A stretch of DNA of 64,000 bases from Gliomastix tumulicola (lineage: Eukaryota > Ascomycota > Sordariomycetes > Hypocreales > Bionectriaceae), in assembly GCA_001599755.1 (NCBI GenBank), contig BCHX01000006.1:1041336-1105335 (forward strand). Reading direction: 5' to 3'. Made by a program: the position numbers and the translations under genes. Of this stretch, positions 12,196 through 22,752 are shown one piece after another. The notes under the pieces are model-generated. The model saw nothing but the letters and a program-made list of their open reading frames with translations. It was not told the origin of the DNA and did not search any database. Positions within the stretch are counted from its first letter, which is position 1. The number at the start of each line of letters is the position of its first letter.

Positions 12196-12201
12196 TATAA
12201 G
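12196..12201 (+). promoter_or_regulatory. TATA box of the repeat-peptide gene
   Basis: TATAAG lies within GGTATAAGAAGG, 137 bases before the ATG at 12333. A leader rich in CAAACA/CACACA runs up to the start (12250-12332), typical of strongly expressed fungal genes. The same 12-mer occurs at 52083-52094 before another gene. Confidence 0.6.
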
Positions 12202-12332
12202 AAGGACGACAGGGTCTCACATCAGTCGGACTTCTTTGGTCTCTCCTCATCAGCAAACAAACATCTTTTCATACAAACAAACTTACAACACCGCTTCAAA
12301 AACTCACACACACAACCCCCAAAACAACTACA

Positions 12333-12503
12333 ATGCCTTCTCAGCAGCAGACCGGTCGTGGTGGTGTCACCCCCATCACCTGCAGCATCATGGCCAAGCC
12401 CGATGTTCCCCAGGGCAACGGTGGTCCTCTTAACTGCACCGTCATGTCTAAGCCCGATGTCCGCCAGGGCAACGGTGGCCCGATTACGTGCACTGTCATG
12501 TAA
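12333..12503 (+). CDS. 56-residue repeat peptide with C-x-x-M motifs, unknown function
   Basis: This intronless frame runs from an ATG in a CAACTACAATGCC context to TAA. The peptide has a MPSQQQTGRGG start, then three imperfect repeats, each containing P-[IL]-[TN]-C-[ST]-[IV]-M. Two copies are followed by [AS]-KPDV. The unit in full is about 18 residues (QGNGGPLNCTVMSKPDV plus R or P). The last two copies are repeated at the DNA level in about 54-base units with mostly silent or conservative differences, which argues for a translated product. There is one Cys per repeat and no signal peptide, membrane segment or KR processing site, so a cytosolic product is expected. I do not recognise a characterised family. 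The TATA box and CA-rich leader suggest high expression. A soft-metal-binding role through Cys and Met is only a guess. Confidence 0.7.
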   Translation: MPSQQQTGRGGVTPITCSIMAKPDVPQGNGGPLNCTVMSKPDVRQGNGGPITCTVM

Positions 12504-13513
12504 ATAACGAACCGGCGCCACGACACCAGTCGCCCCTTTTCTTCGGCCCTCCCCCCTTTTCGACCTCCTAGGCACGACACAACCTAGCCTCTGAGATTCA
12601 CTTATCGCATCCGATCTTATTTTACTATGATCGAGCGTTCACGACAAAAGACGGACATCTCAGCGAGGTTCCCTAAGATCATATTTCAGGGGAGGGTTGT
12701 TCAGACGGAGGCTGGTGTCGACGACCCAAAAACCAACGATGGTCAACAATATGGACTTTTTTTGTAATATCGATGGCACCTTCTTGTATCGCCGGGACGC
12801 CGGGGAAACAGAGGGAGTTTCTTCTTTTCAACCAACTCCTGGGCCTTTCTCGAATTCTTTGCCTGTTGGATTTCTGGCTGGTCAAGTCACACACATGTGG
12901 GAGATCTGTATAGGAAGAGATGATGGAGGACTCGGAGCAGTCTCTGTATGGGTACTTCTGGAGACTTAACATTCTTTTAATTGACTCGTTGGATAATATT
13001 CTGTTTCCGTCTTGTGCATTGTGAAGTATAAGTTGCAGCTAACCTTTAGTCTGTGACATCTGCATCAGGGAACTCGTGAAGAAGCAAAGCTTCTGTACAC
13101 GTGGATAAAATACAGTTTCGAATAAATATTAACAGTATTCGACATGGAAGCAATAAGAATAAGTCCCCATTTGAACTGCCTATGCAGGGTCATGAATTGT
13201 AGACGAGTTGCATTAACAGAGCTCGCGCCTCTGTGGGAGGTGTAAGTGGTACAGGGTAGTCAATACAGTGTCGAATAGATTGACCCCACCTTCACCACAC
13301 AAGGCAGGCGGTCAACATTCACCACGGCAGAATTCCCAGATTTTTTTGCCTAGTCCCAACTTTTTACATGGGAATATTTCCAGCCCGCCATCCTCTACGA
13401 GAAGACGACAGAGTATCGAGGCTACTGTCCGCAGAGCCCCTTCCCACAGCCAATTGAACTCGAATTTCAAAGGACTTACTGAGCAAGGGCGTGGTCACAG
13501 CCGGGTTTTCAAA
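12504..13513. other. Intergenic region, 3' of the repeat peptide and 5' of EBP2
   Basis: About 1 kb. Opposed frames of about 90 codons overlap at 12680-12970, but neither shows family motifs or splice structure, so I treat them as chance. The first few hundred bases are probably the 3' UTR of the peptide gene. The last 250 bases are the EBP2 promoter and leader. Confidence 0.5.
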
Positions 13514-14867
13514 ATGGTCACGAAAAGCAGGCTCAAGATGGCCCTTGCCGCCGAAAAGGGCACCGACTACAAGAAGTTGAACCAGAAGAAGAAGGCCAAG
13601 GAGGCGGCCAAGCGCAATGCGGAGAAAGCCGTGGCCGTAGAGGAGGAGAGCGAAGACATGGAGGAGGACAAGGAAGAGAAAGAGGAGGATGACGAGGAAG
13701 CAGAGAGCGAGGACGAAGAGGTCGGCAACGGTGTACGTATCACTACTCACACGACCATGCGCCCTGCCCAGAAGACTGACAATTCCCAGGTCTACCTCGA
13801 AGGCATCGACGACAGCGATACGTCCGACTCCTCAGTGGACATGGAAAAGCCCCTACCGCGCCAACCAAAGAAGAGCACACCCGCCACCAAGCCCAGCGCA
13901 CCAGCAGTAGACGAGGATGACGAGGACGAAGAAGACGAGGAGGAGGAGGAGGAAGACATCCCCATCTCTGACCTCGAGGACCTCGATGACGAAGACAAGG
14001 AAGACCTCATCCCCCACACCCGCCTCACCATCAACAACTCCGCCGCCCTCCTGTCCGCCCTCGCCCGCATCGCCCTCCCCACAGACAAGTCCGTCCCCTT
14101 CGCGACGCACCAGTCCCTGTCCTCGGGCGCCGAGACCGCCGCGTCCATCCCCGACGTGTCGGACGACCTCCAGCGCGAGCTGGCCTTCTACTCGCAGGGC
14201 CTCGAGGCCGTGCGCCTGGCGCGGACGAAGCTCAAGGCCGAGGGCGTGCCGTTCTCGCGGCCGAAGGACTACTTCGCCGAGATGATCAAGGAGGACGCGC
14301 ACATGGAGAAGATCAAGGCCAAGCTCGTCGAGGAGGCCTCAAACAAGAAGGCTGCGGCCGAGGCGCGGAAGCTGCGCGACCTGAAGAAGTTCGGCAAGCA
14401 GGTGCAGGTCGCCAAGCTGCAGGAGCGCCAGAAGGCCAAGCGCGAGACGCTTGAGAAGATCAAGACTCTGAAGAGGAGTACGTTTACAGCCCCATTCCCT
14501 ATCATATTCTGCAATGCTAACAACCTTCACAGAGCGCCAGGAGTCCGGTAACGACATGGACACCCACGAAGCCGACCTCTTCGACGTGGGCGTCGACAAG
14601 GAGCTCTCCAAGCCCGGCCGAGGCGACGGCCGCGCAGGTGCGGGCCGCGGCGCCATCAAGGGCAAGGGCGGTGCCGCGAACCACAAGCGCCAGAAGAAGG
14701 ACGACAAGTTCGGCTTCGGCGGCAAGAAGAAGAACAGCAAGTCGGGCGACGCCATGAGCTCAGCCGACCTGAGTGGCTTCAACGCAAAGAAGATGAAGGC
14801 GGGCGGGCGGGTCAGCAAGACGACAAGACCTGGGAAGGCGAGGAGAAAAGCCATGTCCGGTCGGTAG
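13514..14867 (+). CDS. EBP2: rRNA-processing protein EBP2
   Basis: Exons 13514-13732, 13790-14477 and 14533-14867 give 413 residues. The N-terminal third is highly charged, with a Lys-rich start and long Asp/Glu runs. The conserved EBP2 domain covers roughly residues 185-400. It begins with a segment like LQRELAFYSQGLEAVRLAR, followed by PFSRPKDYFAEMIKEDAHMEKI, a basic coiled coil (RKLRDLKKFGKQVQVAKLQ) and FDVGVDKELSKPGRG. The C-terminus is basic (DKFGFGGKKKNSKS... KTTRPGKARRK). It is a nucleolar factor needed for 27S pre-rRNA processing and 60S assembly. The first intron (57 bases) is a multiple of three with no stop, so an unspliced product would stay in frame. An ATG further upstream in frame (about 13268) is unlikely to be the start. 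Confidence 0.93.
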
Positions 14868-15702
14868 AGAGGAGGCCCCCTCCTTTTTCATGTTTATAGA
14901 TACATATGTTATGCCAAACAGGTCGAAACCATTACGAACACGGTCTGGGCTCGCCGCGCGTAACGCGATCTTGGTTGCAAGGTGAAATTCAATCGTTGAT
15001 TTGCATACCATTCATGATCCTCATATGTACAAAAGGATCAGGGGAAGCGATTAAGCGTGTCCTATGCAAGGGACCATCTAGATCCAATGCCTCGTATCGA
15101 ATTCCTCCCCCGATACACTGTCCATCTTTCACTCCCTCTTTTGCAAGGAAAGTGTGCCCTCCTCTGGGTATCATCACCACTCAACCCCTTTCCTCCACCC
15201 TCCATCTTTTTTCGTTTTCGCGCGTTGTCGCCTCGTATGAAGTAAGTCGCCTGCACAGGGAGAACGCATAGCGAGACCAGCCCCGATGGCAACGGGGCAG
15301 TAGCCTTTGGTCGTGGAAAACCTGAAAACCTTGGTATAATATATGCTAAATACATGGATGCGTTGCTTCCACTGCGGAATTTCCTGGTGCATATCCCGCA
15401 AAATGGCCGTCAATGTTGATATGCAGCAACTCAAGTCGGCGTCAGGGGAGGGGGAAAGAGATGAGAATTTGTCCTCATCTGATGATTCAATGCTCAATCC
15501 CCGGAAAAAGAANAAAATAGAAAAAAAAAAGGAAAAGCCCGCCTATAACCCAAGCCCGATAACGCCCAAGCACCAGGTGGCCCGGGGAACAAACACGTAT
15601 GTGCTATGTCGTGAAACGCTTAATATACTGTTCCAATGCAAAGTAGCTATGCCGAGAAGCTTTTGTTTGGTCGTGGCACTGACAACGAGGTAAGAGGTAC
15701 GT
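14868..15702. other. Convergent intergenic region with one ambiguous base
   Basis: About 830 bases lie between the ends of EBP2 and samB. No gene is supported. Position 15513 is an N inside an A-rich run (GGAAAAAGAANAAAATAGAAAAAAAAAGG), a likely sequencing uncertainty. Confidence 0.6.
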
Positions 15703-17583
15703 CTACTGTGAGACGGCAACACACCAGTGGCGGTGGAACGCCCAGGCACTCTTCTGACACTCCTTGCTGCAGTACTTGGTACGACGACACCGGCGGCACT
15801 TGGCAAACTGGCGCGTGTACTCCTCCCACTTGCCACACTGATAGTAAGCACACTGGCGGATCCCACCACGGGTGTCATCCTTGCGGCACAGATTGCGCAT
15901 AACAACACCCGCCCAGTATTGCATATCGGTCGTGTGATATCGAACGGTAAACTTTTCGACGAGGGGAAAGAGGTTGAAGTCGTTGGGAAGCAGGTACTCG
16001 GTATCTTCGGCCTCCTCGTCTTCGGCTTCTTCAGCTTTGAAATCTCGCTCGACATCCGACTCCGAGGCGGCGAGCTCCCTATCAATCTTGAGTTTTGGAA
16101 CCAAGTGACTCTGCTGGAAGTTGGAGCGTAGACCGCAATATTTGGAAACGTAGGCTAGAAGTTGCAACGACATGAGGACATCCTCCTCACGTGGCATCAC
16201 GGCGACAAGTTCGGGGCTGGGCTGGAAATGGCGGTCGAGAAGATATCGTGGAACTGTCGTAGGTGGCATCTGGGGCTGGGTGGGAGTGACCATGGCGGGA
16301 CGGTTTGGCGACAGTCCCATCTGTGGCACCGGTGTCTGGGCGCCGGTGTTGACGCTGCCGTCAATGGACGTTCGATGCGTGATGTTGAACGTATCACCGT
16401 CTTGGTGGGTTTCGGAGACGGTGGGTGTGGTGAGGTCCAAGGAGGCACCAGCGAGCATGCTCTCGCCATCCTCCATGGTAATATCCTGAATTCCCACAGC
16501 AGGCTGAAGACCGCCGTTATCGGTCATATCTGTATCGGGATTCTCGTCAGAGGCCACGCTCTCGGCGTTGATATCCTCCGACTCGGTCGTGGAGTTCTGA
16601 TGTCGGATAGAGGGGCGTCTGCGTGGCCTAGCAGAAGGGGTGAGGTTTGAGACGGGGCGGATGGTAGGTGAGCGGCTCTGTGGCGGCGCTAGTGGCGTGG
16701 TTGGGGAGGTGGGCTGAGACACGAGATCGCTATGGCTTAGTGGTACCAACGGATCCGGGCGCTGGACCGGCCGCCCAACAGCTGTGATATTCTCGACCGT
16801 GGAGATGGCGGTGGTCGCCGCAGCAGCTGTAGCAGCAGCGAGTGGAGTGACAGTCTCCCTGGAGCTGCTGTTCGAGGACGAACCACTCCTGCCTTCGCTC
16901 CCCGAGCCATGGCGGCGATGAATTGAGAGAATACTATTAATATCCCTCCCAGCTTGCGCCAGGAGTGTGTTGTTGATGTTGTGAGGAGGGTTTGATGCAC
17001 GATGCGTGCTGGGGGTGGAGGGCCCAGGCACCGCGGTTGTGTTGACTTCTAGGGAAGCCGGCTGCCGCCGTGAAGACGACGCCGCTGAATCGTCATTGGC
17101 GGCGGAGGTGGCGCGTGAAGACGATGAAGCCTTGTGCGGTCGATGTCGATGATGGTCGGGGACGTGCTTGTGTTTGGCCTCGTCCGCCTTCTCGCGGCAC
17201 TTTTCGATGACCTTGATGTAGTTATCGAGTATCGTGGCGATAACAGGAACCATGTCGGCCTCTACCACCCTGGTGCGGACATTTTCGGTGCCTCGCACGC
17301 CGATGTTGACCACACACTGGAAAGCAAGGTTCCATTTCCATGTGCCCATAGGGTCCTTGCTGCGCCCCTGCTTGAGGATGCTGACGAGCCGCTCGATGCC
17401 GCCATCGACGGTAAGGATGTCGCGGATGCGAGCCGAAGAGGTGGTGAGGTAGGCGAGATGGTTGAGGGAATTGATGAGCGGCAGGGTCGATGTGCAGTCG
17501 AGGGCTCGACGGTCGTACAGGGCCGTGGTGATGCCCACAGACGCCTTGTTGACGTTGGGGATGCTGAAGTTGACCTCCCTCAT
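15703..17583 (-). CDS. samB: MYND zinc-finger protein SamB/Mub1
   Basis: A single exon of 626 residues. The N-terminus (MREVNFSIPNVNKASVGITT) and the following armadillo-like part (LPLINSLNHLAYLTTSSARIRDIL, DGGIERLVSILKQGRS) match the fungal SamB/Mub1 family. The middle is long, rich in Ser, Thr and Pro, and probably disordered. Near residues 500-540 conserved DVLMSLQLLAYVSKY and a segment ending FTVRYHTTDMQYWAG precede the C-terminal MYND finger (CRRCRRTKYCSKECQKSAW...HRHWC, about 580-622). In yeast Mub1 works with the E3 Ubr2 to degrade Rpn4. In Aspergillus samB affects polarity and conidiophore development. A large gene-free region precedes the start, which could support complex regulation. 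Confidence 0.93.
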   Translation of the reverse strand: MREVNFSIPNVNKASVGITTALYDRRALDCTSTLPLINSLNHLAYLTTSSARIRDILTVDGGIERLVSILKQGRSKDPMGTWKWNLAFQCVVNIGVRGTENVRTRVVEADMVPVIATILDNYIKVIEKCREKADEAKHKHVPDHHRHRPHKASSSSRATSAANDDSAASSSRRQPASLEVNTTAVPGPSTPSTHRASNPPHNINNTLLAQAGRDINSILSIHRRHGSGSEGRSGSSSNSSSRETVTPLAAATAAAATTAISTVENITAVGRPVQRPDPLVPLSHSDLVSQPTSPTTPLAPPQSRSPTIRPVSNLTPSARPRRRPSIRHQNSTTESEDINAESVASDENPDTDMTDNGGLQPAVGIQDITMEDGESMLAGASLDLTTPTVSETHQDGDTFNITHRTSIDGSVNTGAQTPVPQMGLSPNRPAMVTPTQPQMPPTTVPRYLLDRHFQPSPELVAVMPREEDVLMSLQLLAYVSKYCGLRSNFQQSHLVPKLKIDRELAASESDVERDFKAEEAEDEEAEDTEYLLPNDFNLFPLVEKFTVRYHTTDMQYWAGVVMRNLCRKDDTRGGIRQCAYYQCGKWEEYTRQFAKCRRCRRTKYCSKECQKSAWAFHRHWCVAVSQ

Positions 17584-20500
17584 GATGTGGCGAGACTAAG
17601 AACAAGCGAGTGTAAGGAGGCTTATTGACGCCGCGAAGGCGGGTTGTCGACGGTCGGGTGTGTCAGGTCGACAGCGTGACGGGCTCGGTTGGCCCCTAGA
17701 ACGGGGAGTGTCGAAGCGAGAAAGGAGGCGGAGCGACGACACGCAGGACGGAGCCGTCAGGAGCAGGCAGCAAAAGGAGGCACGATTGCTGAAGCCAGGG
17801 TGAAGACACGGCGGAGGACGCCTAGCAAGCAGGAAGCTTGGTGTACCTCGACGTGATTGCCCGGGGCGATGCACGTGTGTATTCCCTCGACCGAACGTGG
17901 ACGGCTGTGTACGGAGGATGACGCTGATGGAGGTGTGGGCGCGAGGGTGCCGAAAGGAGTCGTTGGCGAGGGAAAAAGGAAAAGTCGTACGTGCTCGAGC
18001 GGAGGGTGGCCTAATGGAATGATTCAGACCGGCAGCGAATGCAAAATTGAAGTAAAGCAACAGCTGTTGGAAGAGTCTGCCGTATCGATAGATGATGGAT
18101 AAAGGGGATGAGGAGATACCAGGACGGTGGAACTCGGGGAGAGGAAGCTGAAGAAGAGGAGAAAGTGGTTTGGGCGGAATCGGATTAGATGGCGATGGAG
18201 TTGAAAAATGAAAGGCAGCCCAAGCCTGAACCCGGCCCAGCCAGCGCTGCAGGATGAGAGTCAGAGCCCAGGGCAGTCCAGTAAAGCCCAGCCCCCCAGC
18301 AGGCTTCCAGCGGAGGCGTCCAGCCTCCAGGCGGTTGAGGGTCGCCGCCGAGGCCCCACTCCGCTGATCTCAGCGTTCTGTGGTCGCTAACGGTGCAGCG
18401 TGCAGAGCTGCAGGTGCACGGGGTGTAACTGCAGCGGCACCGCCCTGTTGTTTCAGGCGCTGCGACGTGATTGGCCTCCTGGAGCCTGACCCGTGCCGCA
18501 GAGCCAGTGAGCGCCCGTAGCGGTCTGGCAGTGGATCCCGGCCACGGAGGAGCCTGGAGTGACGAACTGTGCAGGCACCCGGACCAGAGTGCTGGATATC
18601 AGGGTTGCTGGAGCGTGACCGTTGGTTGTGTCGTCGGTCTGAGATGCCCGTGTAAGCCAGAGAGCGAGTCGATAGCAAATGATGGCCAGCAAGCGTAAGT
18701 GAAGATGAAAATGTGAGCACTGGACCGCGCCGTATGGAGGCGAGGTCGGGAAATTAGCGGTGCAGGTACGTTATCATGCCACTGGAGCACTGAAACGTGA
18801 CACCAAGCAGTCGTTAAATTGTCGGGTCGGGTGTTATCCAAAAAGGACCAGCAAAGCAAAGCAAAGCAAGGTAAAGCAAGCACACAGCCGTCCGACGGTG
18901 GGCGTGTCGCCGATGGCGATGGCGATTATTATGAGATGAGACGAGACAACTAAGTTCATACAAGGGGCGAAAACGTGAAGAAACAAGATTCCCCTGAAGG
19001 CACGGTGTCTTCGCTACGACAGCACGAACCGACGCCATCTGCCATGCAGGTGGCTGACAGATCACGAATCTGGAGAAGGCCCATCTCCCCGTGGCAGCCT
19101 CCTGCCAGTGGCTTCCAGGTGGCTTCGTGCACTGGCCGCCGCTGGAACGTACGCTGAACTCTGACACACACTGCAGTTTTCTGCGCACCGACCGTTGAAG
19201 TCTTTTTTCCTTGCTCTCGTGCCCGGAGGCAAAGAATGCTGAAACAACCTTCCAGTGGCGTGTCCGATCCGTTTGTTCCTGACTGCTGGAACTCGCCTTT
19301 TTTTTTACTCATGTCTCGCCACAAAAGGCATTCAATGTCAGAAGGAGGCGACTTTCAGTGGAGCACATCGTGCAGAGGTAGCAGCACGCTGACGCACTTC
19401 GGAGCCATCGTCTTCTTCCTGCTTCTCTTGGGCTTGTCTGATATCACTTGCAGGCTCACCATCTCCGGTCCGGGAGACATGGTCCAATCCCGCCAGCAGG
19501 GAGTCGAACGAGATCAGAGCAGACACGAGGTCGATCATATCACCAGACTATGTATTAGCCTCTGATCACACACACCGCTTGACCGCCAGATATCTCGCTT
19601 CCCTTTTATGATTATTTATTTTTATTATACTCCTGTCCCTTGCCTCGATTGGGCAAGTGCAGATGCTCGTTTCGACCCTCGCGCTCTGTTGTCTTTATTA
19701 CCGGTGCGAGGAAATACCACACAATGAAGCAAGTGGCTAATTGGCGAGCTTGGCGTTTTGCCATCCTTGGAAGGGCGAGTCTTTGCTGCGATCTCAAAGA
19801 CACCCGGATGATGCCCCCATCGTCATTTATCCGAACACCCGGGCATTTTCACCTTCATCGCTGGAAACGTTCCAGCGGATAGCAGAGGAGCGGCTAAGGA
19901 TACCTTCTAGCTAACTAGCTTGGCCTGAGGGAACGACCAACAAGTCAGCGGCTGACGCTCGATTTCCGAGCCCAAATTCGGTGGCTTGTGAGATAGTCCC
20001 CAACGCCAAGCCTGCGTAACCCTGCACCTGTGGTCGATTTGCGAAGCTCGGCGCGTCTCCCGCCCAGGACCGCCGCCGAGGAGTCAGACTCGGAGACTCC
20101 TCAGGAGAGGGACTCGACTGATGTGACACATTCTTACCCCCCCACGGTAGGTGCTTGTTGGACCAACCCCTCAGCAGGCCACGACCAACCGGTCGAATGG
20201 GCTTGGGCTGATTTGTGTGTCCGCTGTACTGTTGGGGCCTGGTGGTCCCCGTGACACCGGAGATCGCCACCTGGTTGGCGGCATATTGTTGACGTGCGAA
20301 GAGAGAGATCATGCGCCAAGCCACCATTCCATGAGCTGAGAGTCTCAATCTGAGACCATGAGGAGAGACGGGCATAGATAGATCCAACGGTGTCGAAGCC
20401 ACCTATGTCAGTGATGGTTAGGTCAGCGCAAACACATTGGCAACTATCGATGAGGCATTAATATCGAAGGAGATTGTTGTGCAACATCGCAGAGATTGCG

Positions 20501-20650
20501 AGGTAAGCAAACCTGGAGACTTACGGTCGTTCACAATGCGTGTGAGTGCAGCTGAAGGTCTCTAACAGCACGCTGAGCCTATGCTCAAACTACTAGAATG
20601 CAATTAAGTGCGACCCCACCATCTCAGGCATCAGCTCTGAGTTCCCCAAT
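17584..20650. other. 3-kb gene-poor region upstream of samB
   Basis: No frame here looks coding. The part next to samB (17584-18100) is probably its long leader, with several short upstream frames on the reverse strand. The segment 18240-18480 is GC-rich with many CAGCC/CTGCAG pieces. The segment 18830-18875 has GCAAAGCAAAGCAAAGCAAGG short repeats. A regulatory region or unannotated non-coding RNA is possible but not shown. Confidence 0.5.
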
Positions 20651-20735
20651 TCCCCTGTGGCCCAGCTGGCTAAGGCGTCCGACTGTTAGTAAATGCGCAA
20701 TCGGGAGATCGACAGTTCGATCCTGTCCGGGGGAG
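20651..20735 (+). tRNA. tRNA-Asn(GUU) with an 11-base intron
   Basis: A full cloverleaf can be folded. The acceptor stem TCCCCTG pairs with CGGGGGA (one G-U). The D arm is GCC with loop and GGC. The anticodon stem is TCCGA with TCGGG. The T arm is GACAG-TTCGATC-CTGTC, and the discriminator base is G. The anticodon loop reads C-T-GTT-A, then intron 20689-20699, then A, so the anticodon is GTT (20685-20687) and the intron sits at the canonical 37/38 site. Mature length is 74 bases before CCA. A Pol III T-run follows directly. Confidence 0.93.
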
Positions 20736-20738
20736 TTA

Positions 20739-20743
20739 TTTTT
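20739..20743 (+). terminator. Pol III T-run terminator of tRNA-Asn
   Basis: TTTTT begins four bases after the tRNA end, and a second T5 run follows at about 20747. Confidence 0.8.
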
Positions 20744-21212
20744 GCATTTTTCGCCTCCTATCATGCAGAGCACTTTATTTTTGTCTTTGTAATGCATAGA
20801 GTGAGCATGCACTTCGCATTTGTCCAGCTCTCGTTGGCCAGATTCGATTAGAACGTTGTATTCGTGAGATACTCGCGTAGATGTGCACTACTAGTAATCA
20901 TGAACTCCAGAACTCCATGCTTTCCCCGTCGATGCATCATGCATCCCGGGCCGTCTTAAAAGAACAAATAACCTAATAGCAAACCCCTGAATGTCATCCG
21001 AACTAAGGGCGGCACGGGCGCCTGTCTGGCTATGAAACTGATGAGACGGCGGCTAACCGACCTATTTCCACGTGCTGGCGCTTAAGAGAAAAATCTCCTG
21101 CAACACGCCTGGGCGCCTCGCTGGCTGGAGGGAAAGAGGCAGCCAAACGACTCTTTCGCGGCTCCCGTGATCCAACAAAGGTTGGAAGGGTCTGGACCAC
21201 GCGCAAGTAGGC
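20744..21212. other. Intergenic region
   Basis: About 470 bases with no supported gene. TCGATGCATCATGCATCC near 20931 contains a small GATGCATCATGCATC inverted/direct motif. CACGTG occurs at about 21070. Confidence 0.5.
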
Positions 21213-22193
21213 TCAGTCTCCGCTGATTTTGGCATGCCGGAAATACTTCATCCCAACCCAGGCCACCACCACCCACACCCACGCCATGACACACGTCAAT
21301 AGGATGAGGGCCGGATAGTACCCGACGATAGGCAGCGTGGGGTCGTCCTCAAGCTCCGGCGGCGCGTACGGCGTCTTGCCAACATCCCACGCCCAGCTCC
21401 AGACTCCCAGACATGAGCCCATGCCCGTCACGAAGACGAACCACGTAACCGTGAGGACCACCCAGCCCCACCACTCCGTCTCCGAATAGTCCCATTCCGC
21501 AGTCGAGGGAGGCAGAGGCGTCGACGCGAGGCCACTGTAGGAGAGCGGCGACTTGGCTTGCTGGAAGGACCGGCGTCGCGGCGCCGAGATGATGCTGGAG
21601 AAGTACGACTCGGATCCGGATGTCATGGGCAGCCCGGGCCTGAGCGATGTTGGGCCATGAAGTATCTGTAGCATATCCTCCTCGTCTGTTGTTGAATTGT
21701 AGGCTGGCGTCGGCTCTTGACTCTGTGACGACAGCTGCGTATCTGAGACGCTGAGGTTCGCGTGCGAATAGACGCTCGTCGACGCGCGCGGTGTGAGGTC
21801 GGAGATGGACAGGCCTAGGGCATCGTGGTCCCTTGACGCCTTGGGCGTCGCTTGGTTCGACTCTGGGCTCGTCTGCGTCGCATACGACGTGTCAATCGTC
21901 AGGGGGCTGCTGTCCCTCTTCTCGCGCTGCGCGCCCCTCCCTAGCAGGGCTACTTTTCGGAGAGACCCCTTACGCCGCCGAGTTCGGCTCTGCTGGGATG
22001 TGACCGTCGACATGGATCGCGGCGCGAGCTGTGAGGATGCTCGCTGCCCGGCGTCATCATCGTTGTTCCCGTCGTAGGTGTTGGTGTTGTCGGACGATCC
22101 GCGGATGAAGGGGATCCGGGCGAGGATGCTGGCCCCTTTGCGATGGCCTTGATCCTGTGTATCCGGGCCTGGCGCTGCTTGCGCATCCTCCAT
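21213..22193 (-). CDS. Fungal protein with disordered N-terminus and two C-terminal TM segments
   Basis: A single exon of 326 residues. Residues 1-235 are rich in Ser, Thr and charged residues and look disordered. The last 90 residues are conserved in character. They start with TEWWGWVVLTVTWFVFVTGMG (TM1), then an acidic loop (YAPPELEDDPTLPIVGYYP), then LLTCVMAWVWVVVAWVGM (TM2) and a short basic tail. The two helices with a YYP before the second recall PIG-P/Gpi19 of the GPI-GlcNAc transferase. However, the post-TM2 region of PIG-P is absent, so I do not assign that function. It is divergent from the zinc transporter gene, 559 bases away. Confidence 0.7.
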   Translation of the reverse strand: MEDAQAAPGPDTQDQGHRKGASILARIPFIRGSSDNTNTYDGNNDDDAGQRASSQLAPRSMSTVTSQQSRTRRRKGSLRKVALLGRGAQREKRDSSPLTIDTSYATQTSPESNQATPKASRDHDALGLSISDLTPRASTSVYSHANLSVSDTQLSSQSQEPTPAYNSTTDEEDMLQILHGPTSLRPGLPMTSGSESYFSSIISAPRRRSFQQAKSPLSYSGLASTPLPPSTAEWDYSETEWWGWVVLTVTWFVFVTGMGSCLGVWSWAWDVGKTPYAPPELEDDPTLPIVGYYPALILLTCVMAWVWVVVAWVGMKYFRHAKISGD

Positions 22194-22752
22194 CGTGATG
22201 GTCCGAGAGCTCGTGTCTCGATTCCGGGTACGCTATACTCGGCTCAACATCATCATGATGGTATGGTAGCAGACGACTTCGATGCGGTTCGAGGTGGCGT
22301 GGTTCAGGGATGACGAAAGTACCAGGATTCACGGTATTGATCCCTGTACGGGATTTGAGTCGCAATCAGCGTCTTGACTGTCTCGTGAGCGCGGTATTGA
22401 TTCTTCAGAAAAGTCTTGTAAGGAAGAATGTTGAAGTTAAATCCTGATTCAACGATTGACTGCCCAATGCGTCGAAATGCGCCAAAGGCAGACATTCCTA
22501 GAAAGTTGCCAAGCAGGATACTGGAAGTTGGCTCAAATGCGCCGCCCATCTCAGGATCCACTGCAGGGTAGGCAGCTTCTAGCACGATTTCCTATCCGCC
22601 ACATGTCGACCTTCCATATTCAACTCTCTATGACAAGCCATTGCCGTCAATCTGGCCAATTTCTTCTCCCGAGCGAGTCCCTTGCGATTGGGACTGGTCT
22701 GTGTCTCTACATTTCTTTTCAACTGCTGCTCAAAGCCTCGGCAGTGTCTTGA
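22194..22752. other. Divergent intergenic region
   Basis: About 560 bases between the two-TM protein and the zinc carrier. No gene is supported; it serves as a shared promoter region. Confidence 0.6.

Noticed and set aside
12333..12503. Fungal RiPP precursor (ustiloxin/epichloecyclin type)
   Set aside because: Repeats are present, but there is no signal peptide and no KR cleavage sites, and no UstY-like or oxidase genes nearby.
12679..12972. Opposed frames of about 90-97 codons
   Set aside because: They overlap each other on both strands in the 3' flank of the repeat-peptide gene, and neither has recognisable features.
18240..18480. Transposon remnant
   Set aside because: GC-rich short repeats only; no coding relic or terminal repeats that I could find.
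21213..22193. PIG-P/Gpi19 subunit of GPI-GlcNAc transferase
   Set aside because: Two TM helices and a YYP motif are suggestive, but the conserved region after TM2 is absent.
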